From assembly GCA_041592335.1 (NCBI GenBank), contig JBFHQE010000007.1, positions 62,001-126,000 on the forward strand: 64,000 nucleotides of DNA. The letters run 5' to 3'. Origin of the DNA: JBFHQE01 sp041592335. GTDB lineage: Bacteria > Pseudomonadota > Gammaproteobacteria > Thiohalobacterales > Thiohalobacteraceae. Position numbers and translations under genes: made by a program. This document shows, piece by piece, positions 17,673 to 26,537 of the stretch. The notes below the pieces were generated by a model. It saw nothing but the letters and a program-made list of their open reading frames with translations, was not told the origin of the DNA and did not search any database. Position 1 is the stretch's first letter; each line of letters starts with the position of its first letter.

Positions 17673-18587
17673 TCAGCTCACGTTCGAAGAAGGATGTTCC
17701 CGGCAATAATTCTGGGCAAATTCCAGCAATTCATCCATGGCGCGATGGCGGAATTTCTGTTTCTGGTGCACGAAGGAAAAAGGACGCTGCAGCGTAGGGT
17801 CAAGCGGCAAGGCAACCAGTGTACCCAGCTGCAACTCTTTGTTGATGGTGGCACGCGAAACCACGGAAACACCCATGCCTGCCTCAACAGCGCCCTTGAC
17901 CGCCTCGGGACTGCCAAGCTCCATACAAATGCTGATATCGTTGGGATTCAGGCCGGTTGATTGCAAATATTCCTGAATAACCTCGCGCGTACCCGAACCT
18001 TCCTCGCGGCAAATGTAGGGATACTTGAACAGCTCCTGCATAGTGACGCGTTCCTTGCCCGCAAGCTCATGACTCGGCGGCATGATGGCGACCAGCTCGT
18101 CCTGGCGGCACATTTCCACCACCAGGTTCTTGTTGGAAACCGGCGCTTCCACCACACCCAGATCGATGACATTGTTTTCCACCATCGACACGATACCTTC
18201 GGTATTGGACACTTTCAGCTGCACGTTCACGTCGGAGAACTGGGAGCGGAAATCGCCCAGCAGGGCGGGCAGCATGTATTCGGCAATCGTCGTGCTTGCA
18301 CCAATCGTCACCACGCCACTGATATCACCGGTCATTTCGCGTACGGCGTTTTCCATTTCGGAGTAAAGTTCAAAAATACGGTCGGCATATTCATAAACTC
18401 GCCGCCCGGCATCGGTCAGGCTGATGCGATTATGCGTTCGGTCAAACAGGCGGGTATTGAAATGCTCTTCGAGCTGGCGAACCTGAAAGGTCACAGCGGG
18501 CTGGGTCATGTGCAACGTTTCCGCTGCCTTGGTAAAACTGAGCAAGCGTGCCACGGTGTGAAACACTTGCAGTCTGCGATCTGCCAT
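17673..18587 (-). CDS. LysR-family transcriptional regulator
   Basis: Encodes 304 residues. An N-terminal winged helix-turn-helix (SFTKAAETLHMTQPAVTFQVRQLEEHFNTRLFDR, about 16-50) precedes a periplasmic-binding-like effector domain from about 90. The overall pattern resembles CysL/YeiE-type members linked in some bacteria to sulfur metabolism, but that subclass is not decided by what I can see. No divergent partner gene is present: the upstream gene is a chemoreceptor on the same strand behind its own terminator, so the target is probably elsewhere or the gene itself. Confidence 0.92.
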   Translation of the reverse strand: MADRRLQVFHTVARLLSFTKAAETLHMTQPAVTFQVRQLEEHFNTRLFDRTHNRISLTDAGRRVYEYADRIFELYSEMENAVREMTGDISGVVTIGASTTIAEYMLPALLGDFRSQFSDVNVQLKVSNTEGIVSMVENNVIDLGVVEAPVSNKNLVVEMCRQDELVAIMPPSHELAGKERVTMQELFKYPYICREEGSGTREVIQEYLQSTGLNPNDISICMELGSPEAVKGAVEAGMGVSVVSRATINKELQLGTLVALPLDPTLQRPFSFVHQKQKFRHRAMDELLEFAQNYCREHPSSNVS

Positions 18588-18745
18588 ATTAATTCTCTTT
18601 ACTTTCTAAAGGGTTAATCCAACCCGGTGAGTTACTGCTGAAGATTGCCTGCCAACTCGGCAATTAATCCTATTTATCGTATCAGTAAATGCAGAAATAT
18701 AACAACGTGCTTATGGACAAATCTTCACCGAACTGCGCGAGACAT

Positions 18746-18771
18746 AAAAAAAGCCCGGCAGATGCCGGGCT
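18746..18771 (-). terminator. Intrinsic terminator after the short chemoreceptor gene
   Basis: AGCCCGGCA-ga-TGCCGGGCT is a strong stem followed on the minus strand by seven T. It stands 25 bp after the chemoreceptor stop at 18797. Confidence 0.9.
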
Positions 18772-18796
18772 CCTGGATCGATATAGCGAGGTAGAC

Positions 18797-19975
18797 TTAC
18801 ATTCGGAATTTCGCCATTAACCCCTGCAACTGCGCTGACAAACGCGCCAATTCATCACTGGCGCTGGCGGTCTGCTGGGCCCCGGCGGCCGTCTGATCGG
18901 CCAGTTCGCGGATATTATAGACGTTGGAATTCACCTCGGCAGTCACGGAACTCTGTTCCTCGGCCGCGCTGGCAATCTGCATATTCATGTTGTTGATGGT
19001 GGCCACCGCGCCGGCAATGCCGCCCAGCGATTCAGCGGCTTTTTCGACCTGGCCGGTACTGGCCTGCGCCATGTTCTGAGCACTTTCCATGACCTTCACC
19101 GCGCCTTCCGCACCCGTCTGCAGGCGTTCGATCATTTCCTGGATCTCCTGGGTGGACTGCTGGGTACGGCTTGCCAGGGTGCGTACTTCGTCCGCCACTA
19201 CCGCAAAACCGCGACCCTGCTCACCGGCACGCGCGGCCTCAATCGCCGCATTCAACGCCAGCAGATTGGTCTGCTCGGCAATGCCGCGAATCACATCCAG
19301 CACCATGCCGATGTTTTCTGACTCATGCTTGAGATTCTTAATGGTGTCGCCTGCCCTGGTAACCTCCCGCTCCAGGTTTTCGATGGCGCTCAGCGCCTCG
19401 GTTGACACCAGCGCGCCCTGCTTGGCCGCGCGATCAGCTTCCTGCGCGGAGCTAGCCGCACTGGCTGCATTTGACGCCACTTCCTGGACGGTTGAAGTCA
19501 TTTCGCTCATGGCATGCGCCACATGCTCGATTTCGTTATGTTGCTGCTGCACACCGCGATTCGCTTCCTCGGTGATAGCCGACATTTCCTCTGCCGCAGA
19601 TGCCAACTGGGTTGTAGCGCCGCTGATTTCCCCGATAACCGAGCGCAGGCTGGCACCCATTGCATTAAAGCTGTTGACGATCTCACCAATCAAATCATCG
19701 CTCTCCATGCTGCAGCTATGACTGATATCGTTATTGCCAATGGCATAGGCAATCTCGGATATACGCTTCAACTTGCTTAACAGGATCATCTGCACCAGGA
19801 AATAATTTGCCGCCCCCATGGCGGCGCCAGCCAGCATGCATCCCAGCATGAACCAACCGAACATTCCTTCACGGGTGTCAACGAAAAACCCTGCAAAGAA
19901 GGGGAAAATAACGCCCACCAGCAAACCAAAACCAATACTGGCGATGAGGAGATTGCGTAAAATACTGGGTTTCAT
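18797..19975 (-). CDS. Methyl-accepting chemotaxis protein without periplasmic sensor
   Basis: A 392-residue chemoreceptor with two N-terminal membrane helices (about 8-30 and 38-64) separated by fewer than ten residues, so there is no periplasmic ligand domain. A short HAMP-like part follows, then a full signalling domain with the tip VIRGIAEQTNLLALNAA and VVADEVRTLASRTQQSTQEI. Input could be membrane state, cytoplasmic redox, or a partner protein. The tip-coding region is nearly identical in DNA to the neighbouring chemoreceptor at 20113-21246. Together they look like a tandem duplication. Confidence 0.92.
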   Translation of the reverse strand: MKPSILRNLLIASIGFGLLVGVIFPFFAGFFVDTREGMFGWFMLGCMLAGAAMGAANYFLVQMILLSKLKRISEIAYAIGNNDISHSCSMESDDLIGEIVNSFNAMGASLRSVIGEISGATTQLASAAEEMSAITEEANRGVQQQHNEIEHVAHAMSEMTSTVQEVASNAASAASSAQEADRAAKQGALVSTEALSAIENLEREVTRAGDTIKNLKHESENIGMVLDVIRGIAEQTNLLALNAAIEAARAGEQGRGFAVVADEVRTLASRTQQSTQEIQEMIERLQTGAEGAVKVMESAQNMAQASTGQVEKAAESLGGIAGAVATINNMNMQIASAAEEQSSVTAEVNSNVYNIRELADQTAAGAQQTASASDELARLSAQLQGLMAKFRM

Positions 19976-20112
19976 ATCCTGTTACCTGTGTTGTCATTTA
20001 ACGGGCATTCTGCCCTGGCCTGCCTTCCATCATTCAATAACAGGCAAATGCCGTACCAATCAAAAACGGGCACTAACGTGCCCGCATGACTGTTGATTAA
20101 ATCAAATTCTCA

Positions 20113-21246
20113 TTACCAGCTTGCCAGCTGCTGCTGCAGCGCCTGCAGACTGGATTCCGCCTCGGACAGGTTGTCCAGAACTTCGCTGGCAATCTGGGTA
20201 CGCGACTGACTGGTGTGCACCACTTCGCGGATAGCGCCCACGGCCACACTCTGCTGCTCGGCCGCACTCGCAATCGTGGTATTCATGCCTTCAATTGTCT
20301 GCACATAGCCGGCAATTTCCGCCAGGGATATGCAGGCACCTTCGATTTTTTCCTCAACGACTGAAAGCTGGGTAGTACCTTCACCCATAGTGCTTTCGGC
20401 TTCCTTGGCCTTGCTCTGCAAAGCCTCGATCATTTCCTGAATTTCCTGGGTGGACTGCTGGGTACGGCTTGCCAGGGTACGTACCTCGTCCGCCACTACC
20501 GCAAAACCACGACCCTGTTCACCGGCACGCGCCGCTTCGATAGCCGCATTCAACGCCAGCAGGTTAGTCTGCTCGGCAATACCGCGGATGACATCCAGCA
20601 CTGCACCAATGTTCTGAGATTCCTGTCCAAGGCGGGCAACCGCATCACTGGCACGCGCAATATGATCGGTCAGGCTGGACATTGAACCCATGGCATCAGT
20701 CATAGTGACCTTACCGTTGTCCGTTTCTTTCATTGCCTGATGTGTGGATTCCGCTGCTGAAGCCGCGTTGTTGGCAATTTCCTCAACGGCTGCGCCCAAT
20801 TCGTCAATCGCCGTTGTAACCTCATGAGCCGTATCGCCACCGCTGCACTGCGCAACATTGGCCATGGCCGCCTGAATTGGCTGATCAACCGCCGCCAGAC
20901 CCGAGGCAAACATTTCAGTGGAAGACTGACGCGCGCCAAGAGCGCTAACCAGCTGGTTGAAACTGGCTGCCACTTCCGGCGCAACCTTGTCCTGTTTGGC
21001 ATCCAGCGAAACGCTGAAGTTTTCCTGAGAGAGCTTGCTCAAAGCAGCTGCCAGCGCGGAGTCGGATTTCTTCGAACCTCCCGACAACATCAGGAAGACA
21101 ACCCCGATCACCGCGCCAATGCCCAGCATCAGGCCGGGTGATTGACTGGCCATCATTCCCATTACAGTCCAGTCCACAAACCCAATCACGGCCACTAATC
21201 CCAGCAGGCCCATCATAACCAGTGTCTTAGTCCCAAGCGCTTTCAC
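20113..21246 (-). CDS. Methyl-accepting chemotaxis-like protein without periplasmic sensor
   Basis: Encodes 377 residues from the GTG at 21246, chosen because AGGAG lies 6 bp upstream. The frame is open to 21402, but that extension would run into the terminator of the preceding gene. Two helices (TLVMMGLLGLVAVIGFVDW, LMLGIGAVIGVVFLMLSGG) are joined by a tiny loop. No clear HAMP is seen: the linker region SKKSDSALAAALSKLSQENF leads to a helical segment and the conserved signalling tip. The C-terminal half resembles the adjacent 392-residue receptor. Sensory input is unknown. Confidence 0.9.
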   Translation of the reverse strand: MKALGTKTLVMMGLLGLVAVIGFVDWTVMGMMASQSPGLMLGIGAVIGVVFLMLSGGSKKSDSALAAALSKLSQENFSVSLDAKQDKVAPEVAASFNQLVSALGARQSSTEMFASGLAAVDQPIQAAMANVAQCSGGDTAHEVTTAIDELGAAVEEIANNAASAAESTHQAMKETDNGKVTMTDAMGSMSSLTDHIARASDAVARLGQESQNIGAVLDVIRGIAEQTNLLALNAAIEAARAGEQGRGFAVVADEVRTLASRTQQSTQEIQEMIEALQSKAKEAESTMGEGTTQLSVVEEKIEGACISLAEIAGYVQTIEGMNTTIASAAEQQSVAVGAIREVVHTSQSRTQIASEVLDNLSEAESSLQALQQQLASW

Positions 21247-21386
21247 TCTGCTCTCCTGAAGATTCCTTTTCCTGCACCCCTCGTAGGCGCATGTCCGGCC
21301 GTGAATACGGTCCGTCAAACCTGTTAGCGACGCGGAATAGGCAAACTTTAAGCCTCCGGCAGACATTTGCAGGAGACTGGAGGCAT

Positions 21387-21412
21387 AAAAAAAGCCCCGC
21401 AAAGCGGGGCTT
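21387..21412 (-). terminator. Intrinsic terminator after the secreted unknown gene
   Basis: AAGCCCCGC-aaa-GCGGGGCTT with a T-run on the minus strand, 23 bp after the stop at 21435. It separates that gene from the chemoreceptor gene downstream. Confidence 0.9.
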
Positions 21413-21434
21413 TAGCGCTGATCGAGCGAATTAA

Positions 21435-22352
21435 TTATTCGCCATTCACCGCTGCGGTGAGTGCCCTGCGGATAGCTTCGGGACTCGCCATCAGTTTCAT
21501 GAAGCTGTTATCACCCATCATTTTCAGGTCCGGGTAATGAACCGCCATACGGAAGCGCATGTGCAGGGCAACGACCTTCTTACCTGTCACCATTACTTCA
21601 TAGGGCAGGTACGGGGTACCTTTCAAATTCCCGAAATCAACCACACCCATCTGGAAGGCATCGTCCATGTACTGGTCACCATCCGGGCCCGACTGCATGG
21701 AAACACCGAAAATCACTTCATCCTTTCCGATTACGTCGATGCGGTACAGGGAACGAACACCAGCGGTATTCTTATCCAGGTTCTTCTCGACCGCTGCGAC
21801 TGCCTGCGAATGGGAGCCGAACTCGGCCAGTTCATAGACATCATCGAAGTATTCCATACCAAAGGTATAGCGATATTTCTTGAGCTTGCGTTCGCTCATC
21901 CCTTTTTCAGTACCGAACTCTTCCAGCTTGCCCAGCGCCTTTTCCAAAGCTTCGGCGGTATTCGCAAGATCGGTCTTCATCTGGTAGGCCACGGCCATGT
22001 ACAGTGGGTTGATGTAAGTAACCTGCAGCTCATTTCCAACCTGGGTAACGGCAGCACGCTGCGCCATGGAGAAACCGCCATACTCACTGGTGGCAGCAAC
22101 TTTTCTCAATGCATCACTGGTGAAGATAACAACCTGAGCACCATCGTAGGGCTTGTATTCACCGACCACTTCAAAACCGGCACCCAGCAGCGATTCCTTC
22201 ACGTCCTCAACCTTGTCGGCAAGTTCGCCCGGACCACGGGAAGCCAGGATAAACGGCTGGTACTTGTCGGCTGCCTGAAGCGAAGCGCTGATCGGCATCA
22301 GTCCCACCATCAGTGCCGCAGCCGCCATTAGGGTTTTAAACAGGTTTTTCAT
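21435..22352 (-). CDS. Secreted protein of unknown function with DUF302-like N-terminal part
   Basis: Encodes 305 residues. The ATG at 22352 follows GGAG at 7 bp. A signal peptide is clear (MKNLFKTLMAAAALMVGLMP, cleavage near LQAAD). The part after it, with GELADKVEDVKESLLGAGF and VVIFTSDALRKVA, resembles DUF302, a fold that has been seen to bind small or oxidised ligands; the rest is not recognised. No CxxCH or metal motif appears. It sits upstream of two chemoreceptors without periplasmic sensors on the same strand, though behind its own terminator, so a link to them is only a hypothesis. Confidence 0.75.
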   Translation of the reverse strand: MKNLFKTLMAAAALMVGLMPISASLQAADKYQPFILASRGPGELADKVEDVKESLLGAGFEVVGEYKPYDGAQVVIFTSDALRKVAATSEYGGFSMAQRAAVTQVGNELQVTYINPLYMAVAYQMKTDLANTAEALEKALGKLEEFGTEKGMSERKLKKYRYTFGMEYFDDVYELAEFGSHSQAVAAVEKNLDKNTAGVRSLYRIDVIGKDEVIFGVSMQSGPDGDQYMDDAFQMGVVDFGNLKGTPYLPYEVMVTGKKVVALHMRFRMAVHYPDLKMMGDNSFMKLMASPEAIRRALTAAVNGE

Positions 22353-22455
22353 TCTATTGCTCCTCATCCATTTAAGAGATGTCTTTGGTGTTTCGGCATT
22401 CTAGGTTAAAACCTTACCGAAATGTAACAATGTAGATCAACTTCATCATCCAACG

Positions 22456-22487
22456 AAAAAGGGGCCATCGGTGAAGATGGCCCCTTT
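22456..22487 (-). terminator. Terminator after the first FadL-type gene
   Basis: GGGGCCATC-ggtgaa-GATGGCCCC with five T following on the minus strand, about 40 bp after the stop of the FadL-family gene. Confidence 0.85.
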
Positions 22488-22528
22488 CATTTTCGTCACA
22501 TACTGTGAATGTCAGCTGAACGGTATCG

Positions 22529-23905
22529 TTAGAACTTCATACCGTAGCTGATTTCCAGTGCGTGCTGGTCCATGCCGATCTCAGCGGTATAACCCAACAC
22601 CCCGAATGGCGCTCCAAGATCCGCACTGTATGCATATGACTGGTCTTCACGAAGCGCACGCATATAGCCAAATGACAATTCAGAGTAATCGTCCAGTGCG
22701 TATGTAGCACCCAGCGTCAAGTGAGTTTCAACTACACCTGGAGCGATGATGTTGAACAGATTCTCTTTATCACTGATTGGATTTTCACCGTGATTGATAC
22801 CCGCACGGAATGTCCAGTCCTTGTTATATTGATGGCTGATACCAAGTTTCACGACTGTAATATCGTCCCAGCCAAAGCCCCAGCCATCACTACCACCCAA
22901 AGCTCCAGCCCCTGCATAACCACCGGTAGTCAAAACAGAGGTTAAAGCACCAAAGAATTCAGCTGCTGTTGGGCCAGGATTGGCAATCGAATCAACATCG
23001 CTGTAAAGAATGCGGGTTACATCCAAAGCAACTGCCGTACTGTCGGAGATTTGATAAGAAAGTCCGAGGCCAAAGCTTGCGGGTATATCAAAGTCACCAT
23101 TATCCGCAAACAAACCTTTGTATTTGTCAAATTCCTGCATGTAGATTTTGGAAGATGCTACTGCACCCAAAGTCAGATCATCGGTGATCTTGCCGGTCCA
23201 GCCCACTTTGACACCGGCACCAAAGGCATCATCATTACCGACATTAGTCACATTCATTGGATTAGTGGAAAGCCCCTGGAAAAGACCCAAACCATAGGCT
23301 CTGAAAGTCTGATAACCCAGAAGGAGAGAAGCACCCAAGGTATGTCCATCAGCAACTTCTGTAGAAACAGACGGAGCAATGATCATCTGAGCCAGATTCA
23401 CACCTAGCGTCCCTGTATTTGGAAAAGTAGGTGTTGCAACCGATAAAGCTGCTGCAAAGTTTGGAATTGCAGGTCCAAAAGCATTTGCATAAATATTACT
23501 GTTATAACGGGTGTTCATGCCGCCGGCACCTGTCATGGTCAGGCCCACAGTCATATCACCCAACTTCATTGCGCCACCAAAATTTGGAATGGCGAAAAGG
23601 GTTGCACCGCTATCTTCCGAAGAAGTTCCGCCACCCATCGCAGCTGCATTTAAAGTGGAATCACGTTGCGGGTTAAACAACTCAATACCGGCATCGATAC
23701 GGTTGGTATCCAGCATACCCATGGAGGCCGGGTTAGTGGCTGCGGCCAGACCATCCTGACCATAGGCGATACCGGCACCACCCATCGAGCGGTTTTTTGC
23801 ACCGATACCGATTAAGAAATAACCATTAGTTGCCTGTACGGCGGGAGCTGCGAGGGCTGCTGAGACAGCACACGCAACGATTGAACTTTTAATAGAAGCC
23901 TTCAT
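22529..23905 (-). CDS. OmpP1/FadL/TodX-family outer membrane protein
   Basis: A 458-residue beta-barrel protein with a signal peptide (cleavage near VQA-TNG). The mature N-terminus TNGYFLIGIGAKNRSMGGAG and the TNPASMGM block are the FadL-family plug signature, and the C-terminus ends in an aromatic residue (YGMKF) as barrels do. The family imports hydrophobic molecules such as fatty acids or aromatics. It resembles the paralogue at 59921-61372 more than its divergent neighbour. Its codon use looks more AT-rich in the middle third than nearby genes. The substrate is unknown. Confidence 0.9.
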   Translation of the reverse strand: MKASIKSSIVACAVSAALAAPAVQATNGYFLIGIGAKNRSMGGAGIAYGQDGLAAATNPASMGMLDTNRIDAGIELFNPQRDSTLNAAAMGGGTSSEDSGATLFAIPNFGGAMKLGDMTVGLTMTGAGGMNTRYNSNIYANAFGPAIPNFAAALSVATPTFPNTGTLGVNLAQMIIAPSVSTEVADGHTLGASLLLGYQTFRAYGLGLFQGLSTNPMNVTNVGNDDAFGAGVKVGWTGKITDDLTLGAVASSKIYMQEFDKYKGLFADNGDFDIPASFGLGLSYQISDSTAVALDVTRILYSDVDSIANPGPTAAEFFGALTSVLTTGGYAGAGALGGSDGWGFGWDDITVVKLGISHQYNKDWTFRAGINHGENPISDKENLFNIIAPGVVETHLTLGATYALDDYSELSFGYMRALREDQSYAYSADLGAPFGVLGYTAEIGMDQHALEISYGMKF

Positions 23906-23955
23906 ATTTCCTTTCCCTCCTGGCAGGAATCGAATTGTTGTACATTAACGACAAT

Positions 23956-24003
23956 CTGTTGCGAGACGCGCAACAGCATGGCGATTTGTTGACAAATTGT
24001 CAA
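23956..24003. promoter_or_regulatory. Two inverted repeats between divergent FadL-family genes
   Basis: CTGTTGCG-agacg-CGCAACAG (23956-23976) and TTGACAA-a-TTGTCAA (23989-24003) are perfect palindromes lying 50-100 bp upstream of the left gene and about 165-215 bp upstream of the right one. They are candidate operators for shared control. The regulator is not known. Confidence 0.45.
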
Positions 24004-24169
24004 ATGTTTTGCATTACAGCAAGATGCATGCCCGTTCTAAAGTTGATTAAACTTTGTTGCTAATAAACAACGTTTTTAGCCAATTTAACCACTCTTGCCA
24101 GACAGCATCCGTTTTTTGTGCTTCAATTCAGAGCAGTAGCGCCCAACAGGCCAACCCAAGGAGACCAGA

Positions 24170-25543
24170 ATGAACAAAATCGCCCTCCTCCATAAGGGAG
24201 CCACATTATCCTGCGCCATGCTGTTGACACTTCCCGCTACCAGCTTTGCCGCAGGGTTTGCGATCATCGAGCAAAGCGCGAGTGGCCTTGGCAATGCTTA
24301 CGCGGGCGGAGCTGCGGCAGCCGAGGATGCGTCCACCATTTTCTTCAACCCGGCCGGGCTGACTCGACTACCCCACCGACAACTTATCGCGGCAGGTCAC
24401 GTCATCGCGCCACAGGCCAATTTTTCAAACAACGGCACCCAGAGCCTGTTACCCGGTGTAGCCGTGGCACTTGGCGGTAATGGCGGCAATGCGGGGGGCG
24501 AGGCGTTTGTGCCCAATCTGTACTATTCCATGCCAGTTAATAATGACCTGGTGTTCGGAATTGGCATCAATGCCCCATTCGGCCTGAAAACCGAATACGA
24601 TCGTGGCTGGATCGGGCGTTATCACGCGATCGAATCCGAACTCAAAACCGTCAACATCAACCCGACCATTGCCTGGAAAGCCAGCGATCAGTTATCGCTG
24701 GGCTTTGGCGTCAGCGCACAATATGTCGAAGCAACCCTTTCCAGGGAAATCGATACGGGTAGCGCGTGTGTCGGCCTTCTTACTGTTGCCGGAGACCCAA
24801 CGCCCGTTGCAACCTGCGCTGGTACTTTTGGCTTAACCCCGCAACAAAGCGATGGCTTTGCTGAAATCAACGGCGATGACTGGAGCTATGGCTTTAACTT
24901 TGGCGCTTTATATCAGCTGAATGACGTCACGCGCGTGGGTCTTGCCTACCGCTCCAAGGTAAGCCACGAACTGGAAGGCGATGCTAACTTTACCGTGCCA
25001 GCCGGTTTCAGCGCACTGGTAGGCCCGACGCAATATATAGATACAGGCGCCAAAGCCGACGTTGACCTGCCGGAGTCGCTTTCCCTGAGCATATATCATG
25101 ATGTGAATGACAAACTGTCTGTCATGGGCGATGTAACTTACACCAGGTGGGACCGTTTCGAAGAATTACGCGTGCGTTACGATTCCGCGCAAGCTGACAC
25201 TGTCACCCCGGAACAGTGGGATAACAGTTACCGCGTGGCCTTTGGCGCCAATTACAGGGTCGATTCAGGATTAACATTGAGAGCTGGCGTTGCTTTTGAT
25301 GAAGAACCTATTCCGAATGATTCACTGCGTACCCCGCGCATCCCCGGCAATGACCGCACCTGGCTGGCAGTCGGCGCGCAGTTTGCCGCCTCCGATAAGA
25401 TGCTGTTCGATGTGGGTTATGCTCATCTGCGAGTTGCGGATACCAACATCAATCATTCGGATGCAACCGCGGGCACTTTGATCGGTTCTTACCAGAATGA
25501 AGTCGATATTTTCAGCGCCCAGCTGACTTACAATTTCTATTAA
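24170..25543 (+). CDS. FadL-family long-chain fatty acid / hydrocarbon channel
   Basis: Encodes 457 residues with a cleavable signal (ends near TSFA-AGFA). The mature N-terminus AGFAIIEQSASGLGNAYAGGA followed by STIFFNPAGLTRL is the classical FadL sequence, closer to true FadL than the two other paralogues in the window. The barrel ends QLTYNFY. AGGAGACC precedes the ATG. Two cysteines in GSACVGLLTV and VATCAGTFG could form an extracellular disulfide. It is divergent from the other FadL-type gene and likely imports fatty acids or similar lipophiles. Confidence 0.92.
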   Translation: MNKIALLHKGATLSCAMLLTLPATSFAAGFAIIEQSASGLGNAYAGGAAAAEDASTIFFNPAGLTRLPHRQLIAAGHVIAPQANFSNNGTQSLLPGVAVALGGNGGNAGGEAFVPNLYYSMPVNNDLVFGIGINAPFGLKTEYDRGWIGRYHAIESELKTVNINPTIAWKASDQLSLGFGVSAQYVEATLSREIDTGSACVGLLTVAGDPTPVATCAGTFGLTPQQSDGFAEINGDDWSYGFNFGALYQLNDVTRVGLAYRSKVSHELEGDANFTVPAGFSALVGPTQYIDTGAKADVDLPESLSLSIYHDVNDKLSVMGDVTYTRWDRFEELRVRYDSAQADTVTPEQWDNSYRVAFGANYRVDSGLTLRAGVAFDEEPIPNDSLRTPRIPGNDRTWLAVGAQFAASDKMLFDVGYAHLRVADTNINHSDATAGTLIGSYQNEVDIFSAQLTYNFY

Positions 25544-25565
25544 CCGTATTGCTGGTTTACAGAAA

Positions 25566-25595
25566 CAAAAAGCCCTGCCGATTGGCAGGGCTTTT
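25566..25595. terminator. Bidirectional terminator between fadL-like and tusA-like genes
   Basis: AAGCCCTGCC-gatt-GGCAGGGCTT is flanked by an A-run on the left and TTTT on the right, and so can serve both converging genes. Confidence 0.88.
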
Positions 25596-25628
25596 CAGTT
25601 TCAAGAATGCTTAACCTTAACGGGTTAA

Positions 25629-25859
25629 TTAGGCTTTCTTGATCAGGAAGTGGAACTTGCCGCCTTCTTCCTTGGATTCCATCAGCGTATTACCCGTCTG
25701 CTTGGCGAAAGCTTCGAAATCTTTCACTGAACCCGGGTCAGTCGCGATGATGTGGAGAACCTTGCCACTATCCAGCGCACCCAGCGCTTTTTTCGCACGC
25801 AGGATCGGCAGCGGGCAGTTCAGGCCGGATGCATCCAGTTCATCATCAAAATTTGCCAT
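25629..25859 (-). CDS. TusA/SirA-family sulfur carrier
   Basis: A 76-residue protein with the TusA fold and the sulfur-binding motif CPLP in LDASGLNCPLPILRAKKAL. TusA-type proteins carry sulfur as a persulfide, for tRNA thiolation or, in sulfur oxidisers, between rhodanese, DsrE and the cytoplasmic oxidation machinery. The gene is followed upstream on the same strand by a rhodanese gene, a pairing common in sulfur oxidisers. I do not assign it to tRNA modification because no tusBCD genes are near. Confidence 0.9.
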   Translation of the reverse strand: MANFDDELDASGLNCPLPILRAKKALGALDSGKVLHIIATDPGSVKDFEAFAKQTGNTLMESKEEGGKFHFLIKKA

Positions 25860-25996
25860 GTGTATTTACTCCTATTAAGACGAGTATGTGAGGGAACCAT
25901 TTTGGTCTGAATTTGTAAGGGCATACTTTATAAGTGAACGGCCTCACAAACGCAAGCCCCCTTGTTTTCGGTCAAAACTCGGAACAATTAAGCTTT

Positions 25997-26353
25997 TTAT
26001 GCATTTACCGCCGTACGACCCGGCGCAACCACATGATTTCCCTGCCTTACCCAGTCCATAATCCCGCCGCGCAGATTGATAATCCGCTCCGGATTTCCTC
26101 CCTGGTTAACCAGGAACATGGCCGCCTGGGCTGAACGTGCGCCGCTGCGGCAGTAGAGCACCACCGGCCGATCGCTGCTCATTATCTCGCTGGCACGCAA
26201 CGGCACCAGGTGCAGCGGCATTGCTTCTCCACCCGCGATCATGCCCTGCGCCATTTCTTCCACGGAGCGCACGTCAATCAGGCGCACCGCCTCTGGATCT
26301 TTCTGCAGCATTTCCACCAAAGCCCTGCTGTCAATTTCCTGTATTCCGTGCAT
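25997..26353 (-). CDS. Single-domain rhodanese
   Basis: A 118-residue cytoplasmic rhodanese-homology protein. The active-site loop CRSGARS follows VVLY, so the sulfur-carrying cysteine is present with the six-residue loop typical of sulfurtransferases. VRLIDVRSVEEMAQGMIAGG is the CDC25-like N-terminal block. It lies upstream of the TusA-like gene on the same strand with a gap of about 140 bp, so sulfur transfer from it to TusA is a reasonable inference. Confidence 0.9.
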   Translation of the reverse strand: MHGIQEIDSRALVEMLQKDPEAVRLIDVRSVEEMAQGMIAGGEAMPLHLVPLRASEIMSSDRPVVLYCRSGARSAQAAMFLVNQGGNPERIINLRGGIMDWVRQGNHVVAPGRTAVNA

Positions 26354-26537
26354 AAAGTGAGTAACCCCATTAAATATTAGCGAGCGATAATATACTTATA
26401 TTCATCCCTGTCAATTTTCAACCCTACTTTATTCGACAATTCCGTCTGGCGGGTCTGGAAATATGGCCTTGGAACCCCCAGTTGCGTATGGTGTCTATCC
26501 GTTGTTCACTACCAAGCTTGCAGGATAACGCTACTAC

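Noticed and set aside
20113..21402. Longer chemoreceptor start at 21402
   Set aside because: It would read through the terminator of the neighbouring gene at 21387-21412 and ignores the strong AGGAG site before the GTG at 21246.
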